From Massilia polaris (GTDB lineage: Bacteria > Pseudomonadota > Gammaproteobacteria > Burkholderiales > Burkholderiaceae_D), in assembly GCF_012927275.1 (NCBI RefSeq), contig NZ_JABBGG010000012.1, positions 1 through 64,000 of the forward strand: 64,000 nucleotides of DNA, written 5' to 3'. Numbering within the stretch: position 1 is the stretch's first letter; each line of letters starts with the position of its first letter. A program made the translations under genes and the position numbers. Below the pieces are notes generated by a model, which worked only from the letters and a program-made list of their open reading frames with translations, had not been told where the DNA came from and ran no database searches. This document shows, in pieces, positions 17,648 through 27,968 of the stretch.

Positions 17648-18823
17648 TCACTGTGTTTGATTGGGCTGTTCCGCCAGCAGCTCGCGCGCGATGATCAGCT
17701 GCTGCACTTCGGTGGCGCCTTCGTAGATGCGCAGCGAGCGGATCTCGCGGTACAGCCGTTCGACCGGCTGCTCGCTGACGACGCCAAGGCCGCCGAACAT
17801 CTGCACGGCGGCGTCGATGACCTGCTGCGCGGTCTCGGTCGCGCTCATCTTGGCCATCGCCGCTTCCTTGGTCACGCGCTTGCCCTGGTCGCGCTGCCAT
17901 GCGGCGCGGTAGGTCAGCAACGCGGCCGCGTCGATGCCGGTCGCCATCTGCGCCAGCTTCGCCTGCGTCAGCTGGAAGTCGGCCAGCGTCTTGCCGAACA
18001 TCTTGCGCGAGGTGGCGCGCGCCAATGCCTCATCGAGCGCGCGCCGTGCAAAGCCAAGTGCGGCAGCGGCTACCGAGGTGCGGAAGATGTCGAGCGTGGC
18101 CATCGCGACCATGAAGCCCTTGCCCGCCTCGCCCAGCCGCTTGCTGGCGGGGACGCGGCAAGCGGTAAAGCGCAGCCGCGCAAGCGGGTGCGGCGCGATC
18201 ACGTCGATGCGCTCGGCGATCTCGAAGCCCGGCAGGCCGGCGTCGACGATGAAGGCCGAGATGCCGCGCGCGCCCGGCGCTTCGCCGGTGCGGGCGAACA
18301 CGACGTACATGTCGGCGATGCCGCCGTTCGAGATCCAGGTCTTTTCGCCATTGAGCACGTAGTGGTCGCCGTCGAGGACAGCGGAACAGGCCATCGCCGC
18401 CACGTCGGAACCGGCATCCGGCTCGGACAGCGCGAACGCGGCGATCGCATCGCCGCGGCCCACGCGGGTCAGGTAGTCGCGCTTGTTTTCTTCGCTGCCG
18501 AACAAGGTGATCGCGCCGCTGCCGAGGCCCTGCATGGCAAACGCGAAGTCGGCCAGGCCGGAGTGGCGCGCCAGCGTTTCGCGGATCAGGCAAACGGCGC
18601 GGGTATCGATAGCTTCGCCGGTTGCGCCATAGGCTTCGCCGCCGATTGCGTGCCTGAGCCATCCGGCGTCGCCCAGCTGGCGCACCAATGCGCGGCATGC
18701 TTCGTCGACATCGTGCCCATGCTCTTGCGCGATGTTCTGCGCCGCCCACGCATCCAGCGACAGCGCCAGTTCGCGGTGGCGCGGCTCAAGGAAAGGCCAG
18801 CTGAGGTAATCGGTATCGGCCAT
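17648..18823 (-). CDS. Acyl-CoA dehydrogenase
   Basis: A 391-residue FAD-dependent acyl-CoA dehydrogenase. Typical segments are [16 protein letters not shown] (FAD/substrate region), [20 protein letters not shown], the C-terminal helical domain and [20 protein letters not shown] with the usual [19 protein letters not shown] tail. It sits three bases after the enoyl-CoA hydratase gene in the aromatic operon, and most likely oxidises an alicyclic acyl-CoA made by the hydroxylase/reductase. Confidence 0.92.
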   Translation of the reverse strand: MADTDYLSWPFLEPRHRELALSLDAWAAQNIAQEHGHDVDEACRALVRQLGDAGWLRHAIGGEAYGATGEAIDTRAVCLIRETLARHSGLADFAFAMQGLGSGAITLFGSEENKRDYLTRVGRGDAIAAFALSEPDAGSDVAAMACSAVLDGDHYVLNGEKTWISNGGIADMYVVFARTGEAPGARGISAFIVDAGLPGFEIAERIDVIAPHPLARLRFTACRVPASKRLGEAGKGFMVAMATLDIFRTSVAAAALGFARRALDEALARATSRKMFGKTLADFQLTQAKLAQMATGIDAAALLTYRAAWQRDQGKRVTKEAAMAKMSATETAQQVIDAAVQMFGGLGVVSEQPVERLYREIRSLRIYEGATEVQQLIIARELLAEQPNQTQ

Positions 18824-18825
18824 GT

Positions 18826-19680
18826 TCAGTCGCCTTCGAATTGAGGTTTTTCCTTGGCCACGAAGGCGTGGTAGGCGCGGTGGAAGTCATTGGTCGCCAT
18901 GCAGATGGCCTGCGCCTGCGCTTCGGCCTCGATGGCTTCGTCGACGCCCATGTTCCATTCCTGCTGCAGCATTTTCTTGGTCATGCCGTGCGCGAAGGTC
19001 GGGCCGGCGGCCAGCGATGCGGCGAATGCCTGCGCATCGGCCAGTACCGATCCTGGCTCGCACAGGCGGTTGTAGAAGCCCCAGCGCTCGGCTTCATCGC
19101 CGCCCAGGCTGCGGCCGGTGTACAGCAGCTCCGACGCGCGGCCCTGGCCGATCACGCGCGGCAGCAGCGCGCACGCTCCCATGTCGCAGCCGGCCAGTCC
19201 CACACGGGTGAACAGGAAGGCGGTCTTGCTGCGCGCAGTGCCGTAGCGGATGTCGGAGGACAGCGCGATGATGGCGCCGGCGCCCGCGCAGATGCCGTCG
19301 ATCGCAGCGACAATCGGCTGCGGGCAGGCGCGCATGGCCTTCACCAGGTCGCCCGTCATGCGGGTGAATGCCAGCAGGCCGGGCATGTCGAGCTTTGTCA
19401 GCGGCCCGATAATTTCGTGCACATCGCCGCCCGAGCAGAAGTTTTCTCCCGCGCCGGTGACGACGATCGCCTTGACTTCGTCTGCATAGGCGAGCCAGCG
19501 GAACACGTCGCGCAGTTCGGCGTACGATTCGAACGTCAGCGGGTTCTTGCGCTCCGGGCGATTCAGCGTGATCGTAGCGACGCCCTGGTCGACGCTGAAA
19601 AGGAAATGCTGCGGCTTGTAATCGGCTAGCGCCAGTCCGCAGCCCTGCAGCTGGTGGGGTTCGCCCCTGAGATATCGCAT
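18826..19680 (-). CDS. Enoyl-CoA hydratase family protein
   Basis: A 284-residue crotonase-fold protein with [18 protein letters not shown], the oxyanion-hole segment [15 protein letters not shown] and [19 protein letters not shown]. The longer N-terminus (about 22 residues before the first strand) is shared with hydratases found in 2-aminobenzoyl-CoA type clusters. It likely hydrates or opens a ring-derived enoyl-CoA. It lies between the MarR and acyl-CoA dehydrogenase genes with gaps of nine and two bases. Confidence 0.9.
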   Translation of the reverse strand: MRYLRGEPHQLQGCGLALADYKPQHFLFSVDQGVATITLNRPERKNPLTFESYAELRDVFRWLAYADEVKAIVVTGAGENFCSGGDVHEIIGPLTKLDMPGLLAFTRMTGDLVKAMRACPQPIVAAIDGICAGAGAIIALSSDIRYGTARSKTAFLFTRVGLAGCDMGACALLPRVIGQGRASELLYTGRSLGGDEAERWGFYNRLCEPGSVLADAQAFAASLAAGPTFAHGMTKKMLQQEWNMGVDEAIEAEAQAQAICMATNDFHRAYHAFVAKEKPQFEGD

Positions 19681-19689
19681 TCGGTTCTC

Positions 19690-20181
19690 CTATTCGTTGT
19701 CGTTCAGGCGCTGCTTCATTTTCGAGAGCAGCGCGATCAGCGTGGACTTTTCCTGCCCGCCCAGGCCATCCAGTAATTCCGTGATCCACCCTTCATGCAC
19801 CGATGCCATGCTGGTGAAGGCACGGCGGCCCGCAGGCGTCAGCATGACGCTGTAGGCGCGGCGGTCGTCCGGCACCGGAGCGCGCACCACCAGTCCCTCC
19901 TGCTCAAGCTGGTCGGTGATGCCGGTGACATTGCCGCCGGTGACCATCAGCCGCTTTGACAGCTCGCCCATGCGCAGGCCGTCGGGATGGCGGTCCAGCT
20001 GCGCCATCAGGTCGAAGCGCGGCAGCGTTATGCCGAACTCCGCGCGCAGGCGCGAGCGGATCTCGGTTTCGATCAGCGTCGTACACGACAGCATGCGCAG
20101 CCACAGCTTGAGCGACTGGTGATGGTCGTCGGTCAGGCGGGTTTCGACGTCTACTACAGGCGCTTCGCTCTTATCGCTCAT
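19690..20181 (-). CDS. MarR family transcriptional regulator
   Basis: A 163-residue winged-helix regulator. The recognition region reads MGELSKRLMVTGGNVTGITDQLEQEGLV-like (about residues 75-100) and the wing APVPDDRRAYSVMLTPAGRR. It is embedded in the aromatic operon between the SDR and hydratase genes, so it probably senses an aromatic acyl-CoA and represses the operon. A GTTTA-rich palindrome before the operon (23426-23448) is a candidate operator. Confidence 0.92.
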   Translation of the reverse strand: MSDKSEAPVVDVETRLTDDHHQSLKLWLRMLSCTTLIETEIRSRLRAEFGITLPRFDLMAQLDRHPDGLRMGELSKRLMVTGGNVTGITDQLEQEGLVVRAPVPDDRRAYSVMLTPAGRRAFTSMASVHEGWITELLDGLGGQEKSTLIALLSKMKQRLNDNE

Positions 20182-20194
20182 GGTCTCATCTCCG

Positions 20195-20983
20195 TTACAT
20201 GACTTCGCCGCCGTCGACCGCGATCGACTGGCCGTTCATCGCACCGGAGCCGGGCATGCAGAGCCACAGCACCGCGTTGGCCACCTCGACCGGCTGCACC
20301 AGCCGGCCTTGTGGATTCGACGACGCCAGGCCGCGCAGCGCATCGGCCTTGCTGCGGCCGGTCTTGGCCACGATGTTGGCGACCGCGCCCCGAACGATAT
20401 CGGTGTCGGTGTAGCCCGGGCACACCGCATTCACGGTGACGCCCTTGGCCGCCACCTCCAGCGCCAGCGACCGGGTCAGTCCGATCACGCCGTGCTTTGC
20501 GGCGCAGTAGGCCGCCACATAGCCGTAGCCGGTCAGTCCGGCCGTGCTGGCGACATTGACGACCCGTCCCCAGCGCGCCGCCACCATATCCGGCAGCGCC
20601 TCGCTGGTGCAGTGATAGGTGCCGGTGAGGTTCACGGTCAGCATGCGGTTCCACATCTCCTCGCCGGTCTTGAGGAAAGGCGCGGATTCGGCCTGCCCTG
20701 CGTTATTGACGAGGATATCGACCGGTCCGAAACGCGCGCGCGCATCGGCAAACGCCTGCGCCGCCGAGGCGCGCTGGCCGACATCGATGGTGACGCAGGC
20801 GATCTCGCCAAGCGAGGACAGTTCAGCCACCGTGGCCTCGAGCGCATCGCGGCTGCGTCCCGCGATGGTGACACTGGCGCCGGCCAGCAGCAACTGGCGC
20901 GCGATGGCTGCGCCGATTCCGCGGCCGCCGCCAGTGACGAACGCATGTTTTCCGGCCAGCGCTTCCTGTGAGGTAGCGATCAT
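20195..20983 (-). CDS. Short-chain dehydrogenase/reductase (probable 3-hydroxyacyl-CoA dehydrogenase)
   Basis: A 262-residue SDR with the NAD(P) motif TGGGRGIGAAIAR, NNAGQ, the catalytic serine in NVASTAGL, and Tyr-x3-Lys in AAYCAAKHG. PGYTDTDIV follows. In the operon it would catalyse the 3-hydroxyacyl-CoA to 3-oxoacyl-CoA step after the hydratase. It starts two bases after the hydroxylase/reductase stop. Confidence 0.9.
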   Translation of the reverse strand: MIATSQEALAGKHAFVTGGGRGIGAAIARQLLLAGASVTIAGRSRDALEATVAELSSLGEIACVTIDVGQRASAAQAFADARARFGPVDILVNNAGQAESAPFLKTGEEMWNRMLTVNLTGTYHCTSEALPDMVAARWGRVVNVASTAGLTGYGYVAAYCAAKHGVIGLTRSLALEVAAKGVTVNAVCPGYTDTDIVRGAVANIVAKTGRSKADALRGLASSNPQGRLVQPVEVANAVLWLCMPGSGAMNGQSIAVDGGEVM

Positions 20984-20985
20984 GA

Positions 20986-23379
20986 TCAGCCTTCCAGCAG
21001 CTTGGCCGCGACCTGCTGCGGCGCCAGGCCCGCGCTGGCCGCCGCAACCTGGCGTTCGCGCTCGAGGTTACGTTCCAGCTGCATTTTGCCGGCGTGGTAC
21101 TGCTTTGGCCACGGCAGGCCGGCGTAGCCCAGTTTTGCGGTTTCGTGCAGCGTCCAGGCGGGATTGGCCAGGTGCGGCCGCGCGATCGCGCACAGGTCGG
21201 CGCGCCCGGATGCGATGATGCTGTTGGCGTGATCGGCCTCGAAGATCGCGCCCACCGCGATGGCCGGAATGCCGACTTCGTTGCGGATGCGGTCGGCGAA
21301 CGGCGTCTGGAACATGCGGCCATAGACCGGCTTTTCCTTCTTGCTGACCTGGCCGGAAGAGACGTCGATCATGTCGGCGCCGGCTTCCTTGAACATGCGC
21401 GCCACCTGCACCGCGTCGTCCGGCGTAATGCCGCCTTCGACCCAGTCATGGGCGGACAGGCGCACGCTGATCGGCTTGTCCGCAGGCCAGGCGGCGCGGA
21501 TGGCGGCGAACACTTCCAGCGGATAGCGGCAGCGGTTTTGCAGCGAACCGCCGTATTCGTCGGTGCGCTGGTTGGTCAGCGGGGAGATAAAGCTCGACAG
21601 AAAATAACCGTGCGCGCAGTGCAGTTCGAGCCAGTCGAAACCTGCTTTTTGCGCCTCGCCGGTGGCGCGCACAAAGTCGCTCCGGATGCGCTCCAGGTCC
21701 TCTCGGGACGCCTCGCGCGCGACTTGCGACACGCCTTCCAGGTACTGCTGGCTGGACGCCGAAACCAGCGGCCAGTTGCCTTCATCGAGCGGCAGGTCGC
21801 TGCCGTCCCATGCGCGCCGCGTCGATCCCTTGGCGCCGGCATGCCCGATCTGGATTGCGATCTTCGCATCGGTACTGTTGTGGAAGAAGTCGACGATGCG
21901 CTTCCATGCCGCCGTATGTTCGGGCGTGTACAGGCCCGGGCAGCCCGGCGTGATGCGCGCGTCGTCCGACACGCAGGTCATCTCGGCGAACACCATGCCT
22001 GCGCCGCCAAGCGCGCGGCTGCCAAGGTGCACCATGTGGAAGTCGCCGACCGTGCCGCCTTCCGCGGAATACTGCGCCATCGGCGACACCACGATGCGGT
22101 TTTTCAGCACCGTGCCGCGCAGGCGGAAAGGCGTGAGCATCGGCGGAATGCCGGCGGCATGGGCAGGCGCCGGCAAACCAGCCTGGTCGAACGCGCGCCC
22201 GGCGATCCATTCCTCGAAACGGCCGACGTAACCGGGGTCGCGCACGCGCAGGTTTTCATGCGACAGGCGCTGGCTGCGGGTCAGCATCGAGTATGCGAAC
22301 TGCTCGGCCTCCATCGCCGTGTAGCGCTCGACGTTCTCGAACCACTCCATCGAATTGCGCGCGGCGCTTTGCAGCTTCAGCACTTCGACCGAGCGCAGCT
22401 TCTGGTAGCAGGCCATCACCTTGCCGATGCCGGCGCCGTCCTGCTGCGTGAAGCAGCGCGCCAGCTCGATCGCATCCTCCAGCGCCAGCTTGGTGCCGGA
22501 ACCGATCGAGAAATGCGCCGTGTGCGCGGCGTCGCCCATCAGCACGACCGGCACGCGGCGGCCCTCGATGGTGTTCCACTGCACCCATTCTTCGCAGACG
22601 ATGCGCGGGAACTTGATCCACATCGCCGAGCCGCGCAGGTGCGATGCATTGCTGAGCAGGGGATTTCCGTCGAGGTATTTGGCGAACAGCTTTTCGCAGA
22701 AGGCGATGCCCTCCTCCTGGCTCATTTCGTCCAGGCCGGACTTGCGCCACACTTCTTCCGGCGTCTCGATGATGAAGGTCGAGGTGTCGCCGTCGTACTG
22801 GTAGCAGTGGGCCTGGAACCAGCCATGCTCGGTCTGTTCGAAGGCGAAGGTGAAGGCGTCGAATTTTTTCCTGGTGCCGAGCCAGACGAAACGGCAGTGG
22901 CGGGTGTCGATGTCGGGACGGTAGGTCTCGACGTAGCGCGCACGCACGCGGCTATTGAGGCCGTCGCAGGCGACCACCAGGTCGGCGCCATACTCGGCGG
23001 CGATGGCCTGGTCGTCGGCCACATCGGTCTCGAATACCAGCCGCACGCCGAGTTCTTCGCAGCGGGCCTGCAGGATGTTCAGCAGTCGCTTGCGGCCGAT
23101 GCCGCAGAATCCGTGTCCGCCGGAGGTGATCGTGCGGCCTTTGAAATGGACGTCGATGTCGTCCCAGTGGTTGAACGACTGCAGGACGGTGCGGGCGGTC
23201 TGCTCGTCGGCGGCCACCAGGTTGCCCAGCGTCTGGTCGGAGAACACGACGCCCCAGCCGAACGTGTCGTAAGGACGGTTGCGCTCAATGACGGTGACTT
23301 CGTGCGACGGGTCCTGCTTCTTCATCAGCAGGGCGAAATACAGGCCAGCCGGGCCGCCGCCTATGCACACTATCTTCAT
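20986..23379 (-). CDS. Bifunctional aromatic-acyl-CoA hydroxylase/old-yellow-enzyme reductase (salicylyl-CoA 5-hydroxylase / 2-aminobenzoyl-CoA monooxygenase type)
   Basis: A 797-residue fusion. Residues 1-390 form an FAD monooxygenase of the PHBH fold (N-terminal [18 protein letters not shown], later [20 protein letters not shown]). Residues about 400-790 form an FMN reductase of the old-yellow-enzyme/NemA type ([54 protein letters not shown]). This architecture is known from 2-aminobenzoyl-CoA monooxygenase/reductase, which hydroxylates and then dearomatises the ring, and from the salicylyl-CoA 5-hydroxylase group. Sequence alone does not separate the substrates. It is first in the six-gene operon. 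Confidence 0.9.
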   Translation of the reverse strand: MKIVCIGGGPAGLYFALLMKKQDPSHEVTVIERNRPYDTFGWGVVFSDQTLGNLVAADEQTARTVLQSFNHWDDIDVHFKGRTITSGGHGFCGIGRKRLLNILQARCEELGVRLVFETDVADDQAIAAEYGADLVVACDGLNSRVRARYVETYRPDIDTRHCRFVWLGTRKKFDAFTFAFEQTEHGWFQAHCYQYDGDTSTFIIETPEEVWRKSGLDEMSQEEGIAFCEKLFAKYLDGNPLLSNASHLRGSAMWIKFPRIVCEEWVQWNTIEGRRVPVVLMGDAAHTAHFSIGSGTKLALEDAIELARCFTQQDGAGIGKVMACYQKLRSVEVLKLQSAARNSMEWFENVERYTAMEAEQFAYSMLTRSQRLSHENLRVRDPGYVGRFEEWIAGRAFDQAGLPAPAHAAGIPPMLTPFRLRGTVLKNRIVVSPMAQYSAEGGTVGDFHMVHLGSRALGGAGMVFAEMTCVSDDARITPGCPGLYTPEHTAAWKRIVDFFHNSTDAKIAIQIGHAGAKGSTRRAWDGSDLPLDEGNWPLVSASSQQYLEGVSQVAREASREDLERIRSDFVRATGEAQKAGFDWLELHCAHGYFLSSFISPLTNQRTDEYGGSLQNRCRYPLEVFAAIRAAWPADKPISVRLSAHDWVEGGITPDDAVQVARMFKEAGADMIDVSSGQVSKKEKPVYGRMFQTPFADRIRNEVGIPAIAVGAIFEADHANSIIASGRADLCAIARPHLANPAWTLHETAKLGYAGLPWPKQYHAGKMQLERNLERERQVAAASAGLAPQQVAAKLLEG

Positions 23380-23425
23380 CAGATTTGCTCCGTCATCGTT
23401 CGGGTTACCAGCGAGTATATTACAT

Positions 23426-23448
23426 GTTTAAATAGTTTAAGTCTAAAC
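23426..23448. promoter_or_regulatory. GTTTA-type operator candidate before the aromatic operon
   Basis: GTTTA-AGTC-TAAAC (23435-23448) is a 14-bp palindrome, preceded by another GTTTA at 23426-23430. It lies 47 bases before the hydroxylase start. On the minus strand a TAATAT (23417-23422) could be a weak -10, with the palindrome over its -35. The MarR regulator in the operon is the obvious candidate ligand; no binding evidence exists here. Confidence 0.5.
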
Positions 23449-23471
23449 GAAAGCAAGGATGTCCATGCTGG

Positions 23472-24464
23472 TCAGGCGAAGCGCGACTGATATTCGCTTG
23501 GTAGCACGCCCAGTTGGCTTGCGAAGGCGCGACGCAGGTTGTACTCGCTTCCAAAGCCGCTCCGCCGTGCGGCGTGCTTTACCGTCATGCCGGGCTGCTC
23601 CAGCAGGCCGCACGCGACTTCCATGCGCAGCCGCGACAGCAGCTGGCCCGGTGTGAGGTCGACCTCGTCGCGCAGCTTGCGGTGCAGCGAGCGTAACGAC
23701 AGCGCGCAGGCCGCCGCCATCTGCACGACATCGACATGCTGATGCAGGCGCGGACGCAGCCATGATGTCAGTTGGGCGCTGACGCCGCCGGCCGCGGATT
23801 GCGCCATCAGTTCTGAACTGAACTGGCGCTGTCCGCCCGAGCGTTTCAGGAAGAGGACCATTCGTTTGGCGACGGCCAGCGCCCTTTCGCGGCCAAGGTC
23901 ATCTTCCACGAGACTCAACGCCAGATCCATGCCTGCGCTGATGCCAGCCGAGGTATGGAACTTTCCGTCCTGGATGTGGAGGGCATCCGCATGAACCTGG
24001 AGCTGCGGAAACTCGGAACGCAGTGCCGCCACATCAGCCCAATGGGTGACGGCGCGCCGCCCTTCAAGCAGGCCGGCGCGCGCCAGCACGAAGCAGCCAG
24101 TGCACACCGAGCAACAGCGCGCCGCTGCCGTTCCACTCTTGGCGACCCAGCGCAGTACGGCGCGGTCGTTCGGCTTCGCCACCGACGGAAGGTCATCCAC
24201 ACGTCCGCCTGAAACGATGAGCGTTGCGCCGGCCAGGCTTCGGCGCGGCAGCGGTCCGGCCAACAGGCTTATGCCTGCCGACGACGCGACCGCGCTGCCG
24301 CCCGCCGCGATCAGGTGAATGCGGTAAGGCGCCGTCAGGCCGCTGTCGCGCGCTTCGTCGTTCGCGGTGGAAAAGACCTGAATGGGTCCGGTAGCATCAA
24401 GCAGCAGGAAGTTTGGGAATACCCGTACCCAGACATCGATGGGAAGCGAGGTGTTTGCGCGCAT
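23472..24464 (-). CDS. GlxA family transcriptional regulator (DJ-1/PfpI domain plus AraC helix-turn-helix)
   Basis: A 330-residue regulator. The N-terminal DJ-1/PfpI-like domain (about 10-190) has VFPNFLLLDATGPIQVFSTA and CSVCTGCFVLARAGLLEGR around the nucleophile-elbow cysteine. The C-terminal AraC domain (about 230-330) has CALSLRSLHRKLRDEVDLTP and ARRSGFGSEYNLRRAF. Family members often control amine or amino-acid catabolism. It lies just upstream of the aromatic operon on the same strand, with 92 bases between. Confidence 0.92.
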   Translation of the reverse strand: MRANTSLPIDVWVRVFPNFLLLDATGPIQVFSTANDEARDSGLTAPYRIHLIAAGGSAVASSAGISLLAGPLPRRSLAGATLIVSGGRVDDLPSVAKPNDRAVLRWVAKSGTAAARCCSVCTGCFVLARAGLLEGRRAVTHWADVAALRSEFPQLQVHADALHIQDGKFHTSAGISAGMDLALSLVEDDLGRERALAVAKRMVLFLKRSGGQRQFSSELMAQSAAGGVSAQLTSWLRPRLHQHVDVVQMAAACALSLRSLHRKLRDEVDLTPGQLLSRLRMEVACGLLEQPGMTVKHAARRSGFGSEYNLRRAFASQLGVLPSEYQSRFA

Positions 24465-24522
24465 ATTGGCAGATATTCATCCATAGCTGTCATTTCTGTC
24501 AACTGCTTCGCCTATATGATGG

Positions 24523-24542
24523 CGCCTCAATTATTTGAGGCG
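24523..24542. promoter_or_regulatory. Palindrome overlapping the M23 gene ribosome site
   Basis: CGCCTCAA-TTAT-TTGAGGCG is a perfect 8-bp inverted repeat that ends nine bases before the M23 ATG and includes its GAGG ribosome site. It could be an operator or a hairpin limiting translation. It lies in the divergent gap with the GlxA-type gene. Confidence 0.45.
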
Positions 24543-24551
24543 GATCACACT

Positions 24552-25736
24552 ATGCCAGCAAGGATTTCCCACCACGCCGTTTGCATCGCCAGCGCCTTTG
24601 CGCTTGCGGGCGGCGCCAGCGCTGCAAACGTGCCGCTACCCCACGGTTGCGATCCTGCAGGCGCAGGCGCGGTGGCGGCACCCGCAAGCTACCCTGCCGC
24701 CCTGGCATTTCCGCCGGTCCAGTTACAGATGCGTACGCCGCTTGAGCCAACGGTGCTCCCGAGCGCGGGCCGGAATTACCTTGTCTATGAGGTGCATTTC
24801 CAAAATTTCGCGACCGACGCCATGACGCTGCGCGGCATCCAGGTCTTCGACGCCGATAAAACCAACGGCGAGCCCCTTGCGGAAATTAAGGAAGCGCAGC
24901 TGGATGCGCGCCTGCGCAGGATCACGATCGGCGACCACGCGGGCGATAAGCGCAAGCTGGGAATTGGCCAGGGCGCCGTCGCGTTCCTGTGCCTGGCATT
25001 CGACAGCAAGGTGCCGGTGCCGGCAAGGTTGCGCCACCGCGCGCTGCTCGATGGGGCCGCCGCGGATGGTCCTGCGATCGGCACGCTTGCAACGCCACTT
25101 CGTGTGCTGGGGCGGCCGCTGGCAGGTACCAACTGGAGCCCGGACAATAATCCGAGCCTGCATTCGCATCACCGGATGGGACTGTGGGTCGTCGAAGGTA
25201 TCGCGCAGGTTTCGCGCCGCTATGCATTCGATTGGAAGAAGTACGACAAACAGGGCAAGTCCTGGTCCGGCGACCAGCGCGATGTGCGTTCGTATTACGC
25301 GTACGGCGAGAAGACTGTGGCGGTCGCGGACGGTACCGTTGTCGTCGCACAGGATGGATACCCGGACAATATTCCACGTACTCCAGCAGGATTCGAGCCG
25401 GCGGTACCGGTTACGATGGAATCGGTCGCGGGCAATCGCGTCGTCATCGACATCGGAGGCGGGCATTTTGCCTATTACGCCCACCTGCAGCCCGGCAGCG
25501 TCCGCGTGAAGGCCGGTGACCGCGTCAAGCGCGGTCAGTGGCTCGCGCAAGTTGGTAATTCAGGCGATGCGCGCCAGCCGCACTTGCACTTCCAGCTGAC
25601 GAACAATCCTGACGTCATGGCCAGCGAGGGCCTGCCGCACCTGTTCGATCAGTACCGAATGAAAGCCAAAGACGGGGCATCGGAGTCCCGTACGCGCGAG
25701 TATCCGATGGGAGACGTTGTAGTCGATTTCGATTAA
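24552..25736 (+). CDS. Secreted M23 family metallopeptidase (LytM domain)
   Basis: 394 residues: a signal peptide ([20 protein letters not shown], cleavage after GGASA), an N-terminal beta-rich domain of unknown role (about 40-190) and a C-terminal M23/LytM domain. The zinc-site motif HLHFQL is near residue 345, after [17 protein letters not shown]; the usual upstream HxxxD ligands are not clearly placed, though YAFDWKKYD and HSHHRMG are candidates. Such enzymes cut peptidoglycan cross-links. The frame is open further upstream, but 24552 gives the signal peptide and a GAGG site. The stop shares bases with the rpoN stop. Confidence 0.82.
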   Translation: MPARISHHAVCIASAFALAGGASAANVPLPHGCDPAGAGAVAAPASYPAALAFPPVQLQMRTPLEPTVLPSAGRNYLVYEVHFQNFATDAMTLRGIQVFDADKTNGEPLAEIKEAQLDARLRRITIGDHAGDKRKLGIGQGAVAFLCLAFDSKVPVPARLRHRALLDGAAADGPAIGTLATPLRVLGRPLAGTNWSPDNNPSLHSHHRMGLWVVEGIAQVSRRYAFDWKKYDKQGKSWSGDQRDVRSYYAYGEKTVAVADGTVVVAQDGYPDNIPRTPAGFEPAVPVTMESVAGNRVVIDIGGGHFAYYAHLQPGSVRVKAGDRVKRGQWLAQVGNSGDARQPHLHFQLTNNPDVMASEGLPHLFDQYRMKAKDGASESRTREYPMGDVVVDFD

Positions 25737-27205
25737 AGCGACTTGCGCAGGGCGACCGGCGGGATCTTCAGGGCTTCGCGGTACTTCGCCACCGTGCGGC
25801 GGGCGATCACCATGCCCTGCTCGCCCAGCATGTCGGCGATCTTGCTGTCCGACAGAGGGCACTTCGGGTCTTCCGCGCTGGCCAGCTGGACGATCAGCGC
25901 GCGGATCGCGGTGGACGAAGCCTCGCCGCCCGCATCGGTCGCGACGTGGCTGCCGAAGAAGTACTTCAGTTCGAACATCCCGTGCGGGGTCATCATGTAT
26001 TTTTGCGTGGTCACGCGCGAAATCGTGCTTTCGTGGAGCCCCAGCGTATCGGCGATCTCGCGCAGCACCAGCGGACGCATCGCAACCGCGCCGTGCGAGA
26101 AGAAATTACGCTGGCGTTCAACAATGGCCTGAGACACGCGCAAAATCGTATCGAAACGCTGGCGCATGTTCTTGATCAGCCATTTGGCTTCCTGCAGCTG
26201 CGTGTTGAGCTGCCCTTCGACCTTGCCCTGCCGGAGCAGGTTCGCGTACATGCTGTTCACCCGCAGGCGCGGCATGACGTCGTTGTTCAAAGTGACCACC
26301 CAGCCTGTGCGCGCGCGCCGCACGATCACGTCCGGCACCACGAAATCGGACACGCCGCCGCCATACGCGACGCCCGGATGCGGGTTGCACTGGCGGATGA
26401 CGGCCTGCGCTTCACGCAGGTCTTCGTCGTCGCAGTCGAGGGCTTTTTTCAGCTTGTTGAATTCGCGCTGGGCGAACCAGGTCAGGTGCTTCTCGACGAT
26501 GGCCAGCGCCATGCGCCGCGTCACCATCGGCACACCCTGCATGCGGCGAATCTGCAGCGCCAGGCACTCGGATGCGTTGCGCGCGCCGACGCCGATCGGG
26601 TCGAGGCTTTGCACCAGCGACAGCGCCGTCACCAGTTCATCGATCTCGATGTCGAGTTCCGGCGGCATGCGCGAGTGGATTTCTTCCAGCGCTTCTTCGA
26701 GGTAGCCGTTGTCGTCGAGCGCGTCGATGATCAGTTCGACCAGCGCGCAGTCGCGCGGCGTCAGGCAGGTCACGCGGACCTGCTCCATCAGGTGCTCGCG
26801 CAGCGTGGTCGCGCTGGCCTCCAGCTGGGGACGCGAATCCTCGTCGTCGGGCGCCTTGCCGCTGCCAACGTCGCCCCAGTCGCCGTCGCCCTCGCCTTCA
26901 CCGGCGACGCTGGCGACTTCAGGGCTGTCGAAGGTTTCGCCTTCAGCCGCCGGAGCGGCCTCCTGCGCGCCGGGCTCGGTCGGCGTTTCGGCAGGGCTGG
27001 CGGTGTTGATGGCTCCGTCGGCAAGCAGGCGCACCGACTGGTCGAGCGGATCGTCGAGGCGTTCGAGCAGGGGATTGTCCGACAGCGCCTGCTCTATCTC
27101 CTGGTGCAATTCGAGCGTCGACAGCTGCAGCAGCCGGATCGACTGCTGCAGCTGGGGCGTAAGCGCAAGGTGCTGCGACGTCCGTAATTGCAGGGTTTGT
27201 TTCAT
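25733..27205 (-). CDS. rpoN: RNA polymerase sigma-54 factor
   Basis: A 490-residue sigma-54 with all regions: the glutamine-rich activator-interacting N-terminus ([20 protein letters not shown]), an acidic linker (about 75-130), the core-binding domain ([21 protein letters not shown]), the helix-turn-helix ([19 protein letters not shown]) and the RpoN box [15 protein letters not shown]. It follows lptB by three bases, the standard arrangement. Downstream hpf and ptsN are not adjacent as in relatives; M23 converges instead. Confidence 0.97.
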   Translation of the reverse strand: MKQTLQLRTSQHLALTPQLQQSIRLLQLSTLELHQEIEQALSDNPLLERLDDPLDQSVRLLADGAINTASPAETPTEPGAQEAAPAAEGETFDSPEVASVAGEGEGDGDWGDVGSGKAPDDEDSRPQLEASATTLREHLMEQVRVTCLTPRDCALVELIIDALDDNGYLEEALEEIHSRMPPELDIEIDELVTALSLVQSLDPIGVGARNASECLALQIRRMQGVPMVTRRMALAIVEKHLTWFAQREFNKLKKALDCDDEDLREAQAVIRQCNPHPGVAYGGGVSDFVVPDVIVRRARTGWVVTLNNDVMPRLRVNSMYANLLRQGKVEGQLNTQLQEAKWLIKNMRQRFDTILRVSQAIVERQRNFFSHGAVAMRPLVLREIADTLGLHESTISRVTTQKYMMTPHGMFELKYFFGSHVATDAGGEASSTAIRALIVQLASAEDPKCPLSDSKIADMLGEQGMVIARRTVAKYREALKIPPVALRKSL

Positions 27206-27208
27206 GAC

Positions 27209-27964
27209 TTACATCCGGAAGTGTTCGCCAAGGTAGACGCGCCGCACCGACTCGTCAGCAATGATGTCGTCCGGCCGGCCAGAGGCAAGCACGGCGCCCT
27301 GGTTGATGATGTAGGCGCGGTCGCAGATGCCCAGCGTTTCACGGACATTATGGTCGGTGATCAGCACGCCGATCTTGCGCTCCTTCAGGAAGCGTACGAT
27401 GCGCTGGATTTCGATCACGGCGATCGGGTCGACCCCGGCAAACGGTTCGTCGAGCAGCACGAAGCGCGGATTGGTCGCCAGCGCGCGCGCGATCTCGACG
27501 CGGCGGCGCTCGCCGCCCGACAGCGACATCGCCTGATTCTCGCGCAGCTTTTCGATCTGCAGGTCGGCCAGCAATGCGTCGAGGCGTTTCTCGATCTCGT
27601 CCTTCGACAGCGGCTTGCCGTCGACCTTCTGCAGTTCGAGCACGGCGCGGATATTGTCTTCCACGGTCAGCTTGCGGAACACCGACGCTTCCTGCGGCAG
27701 GTAGGACAGGCCGAGCGTGGCGCGCCGGTGGATCGGCAGGCTGGAGATATCGACGCCGCTGATGTCGATCGAGCCGGCGTCCGACGGCACCAGGCCGACG
27801 ATCATGTAGAACGAGGTGGTCTTGCCGGCGCCGTTAGGCCCGAGCAGACCCACCACTTCACCGCACTCGACCTGCAGCGACACGTCGCGCACCACAAGGC
27901 GCTTGCCGTAGCTCTTTTGCAGGCCGCGTACGATCAGGGTGCTGCCGCACTTTTGCTCTTCCAT
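27209..27964 (-). CDS. lptB: Lipopolysaccharide export ATP-binding protein
   Basis: A 251-residue ABC ATPase that powers LPS extraction with LptFG. Walker [17 protein letters not shown], signature [15 protein letters not shown], Walker [14 protein letters not shown] and the H-loop [10 protein letters not shown] are all present. It lies between lptA and rpoN. Confidence 0.97.
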   Translation of the reverse strand: MEEQKCGSTLIVRGLQKSYGKRLVVRDVSLQVECGEVVGLLGPNGAGKTTSFYMIVGLVPSDAGSIDISGVDISSLPIHRRATLGLSYLPQEASVFRKLTVEDNIRAVLELQKVDGKPLSKDEIEKRLDALLADLQIEKLRENQAMSLSGGERRRVEIARALATNPRFVLLDEPFAGVDPIAVIEIQRIVRFLKERKIGVLITDHNVRETLGICDRAYIINQGAVLASGRPDDIIADESVRRVYLGEHFRM

Positions 27965-27968
27965 TGTC

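Noticed and set aside
21094-23490. A 798-codon plus-strand open frame antisense to the aromatic hydroxylase
   Set aside because: It mirrors codon positions of the real gene; its composition is rich in His, Arg and Ala with no domain. Similar antisense frames (1362-2885, 3552-5015, 50124-52001) were left out for the same reason.
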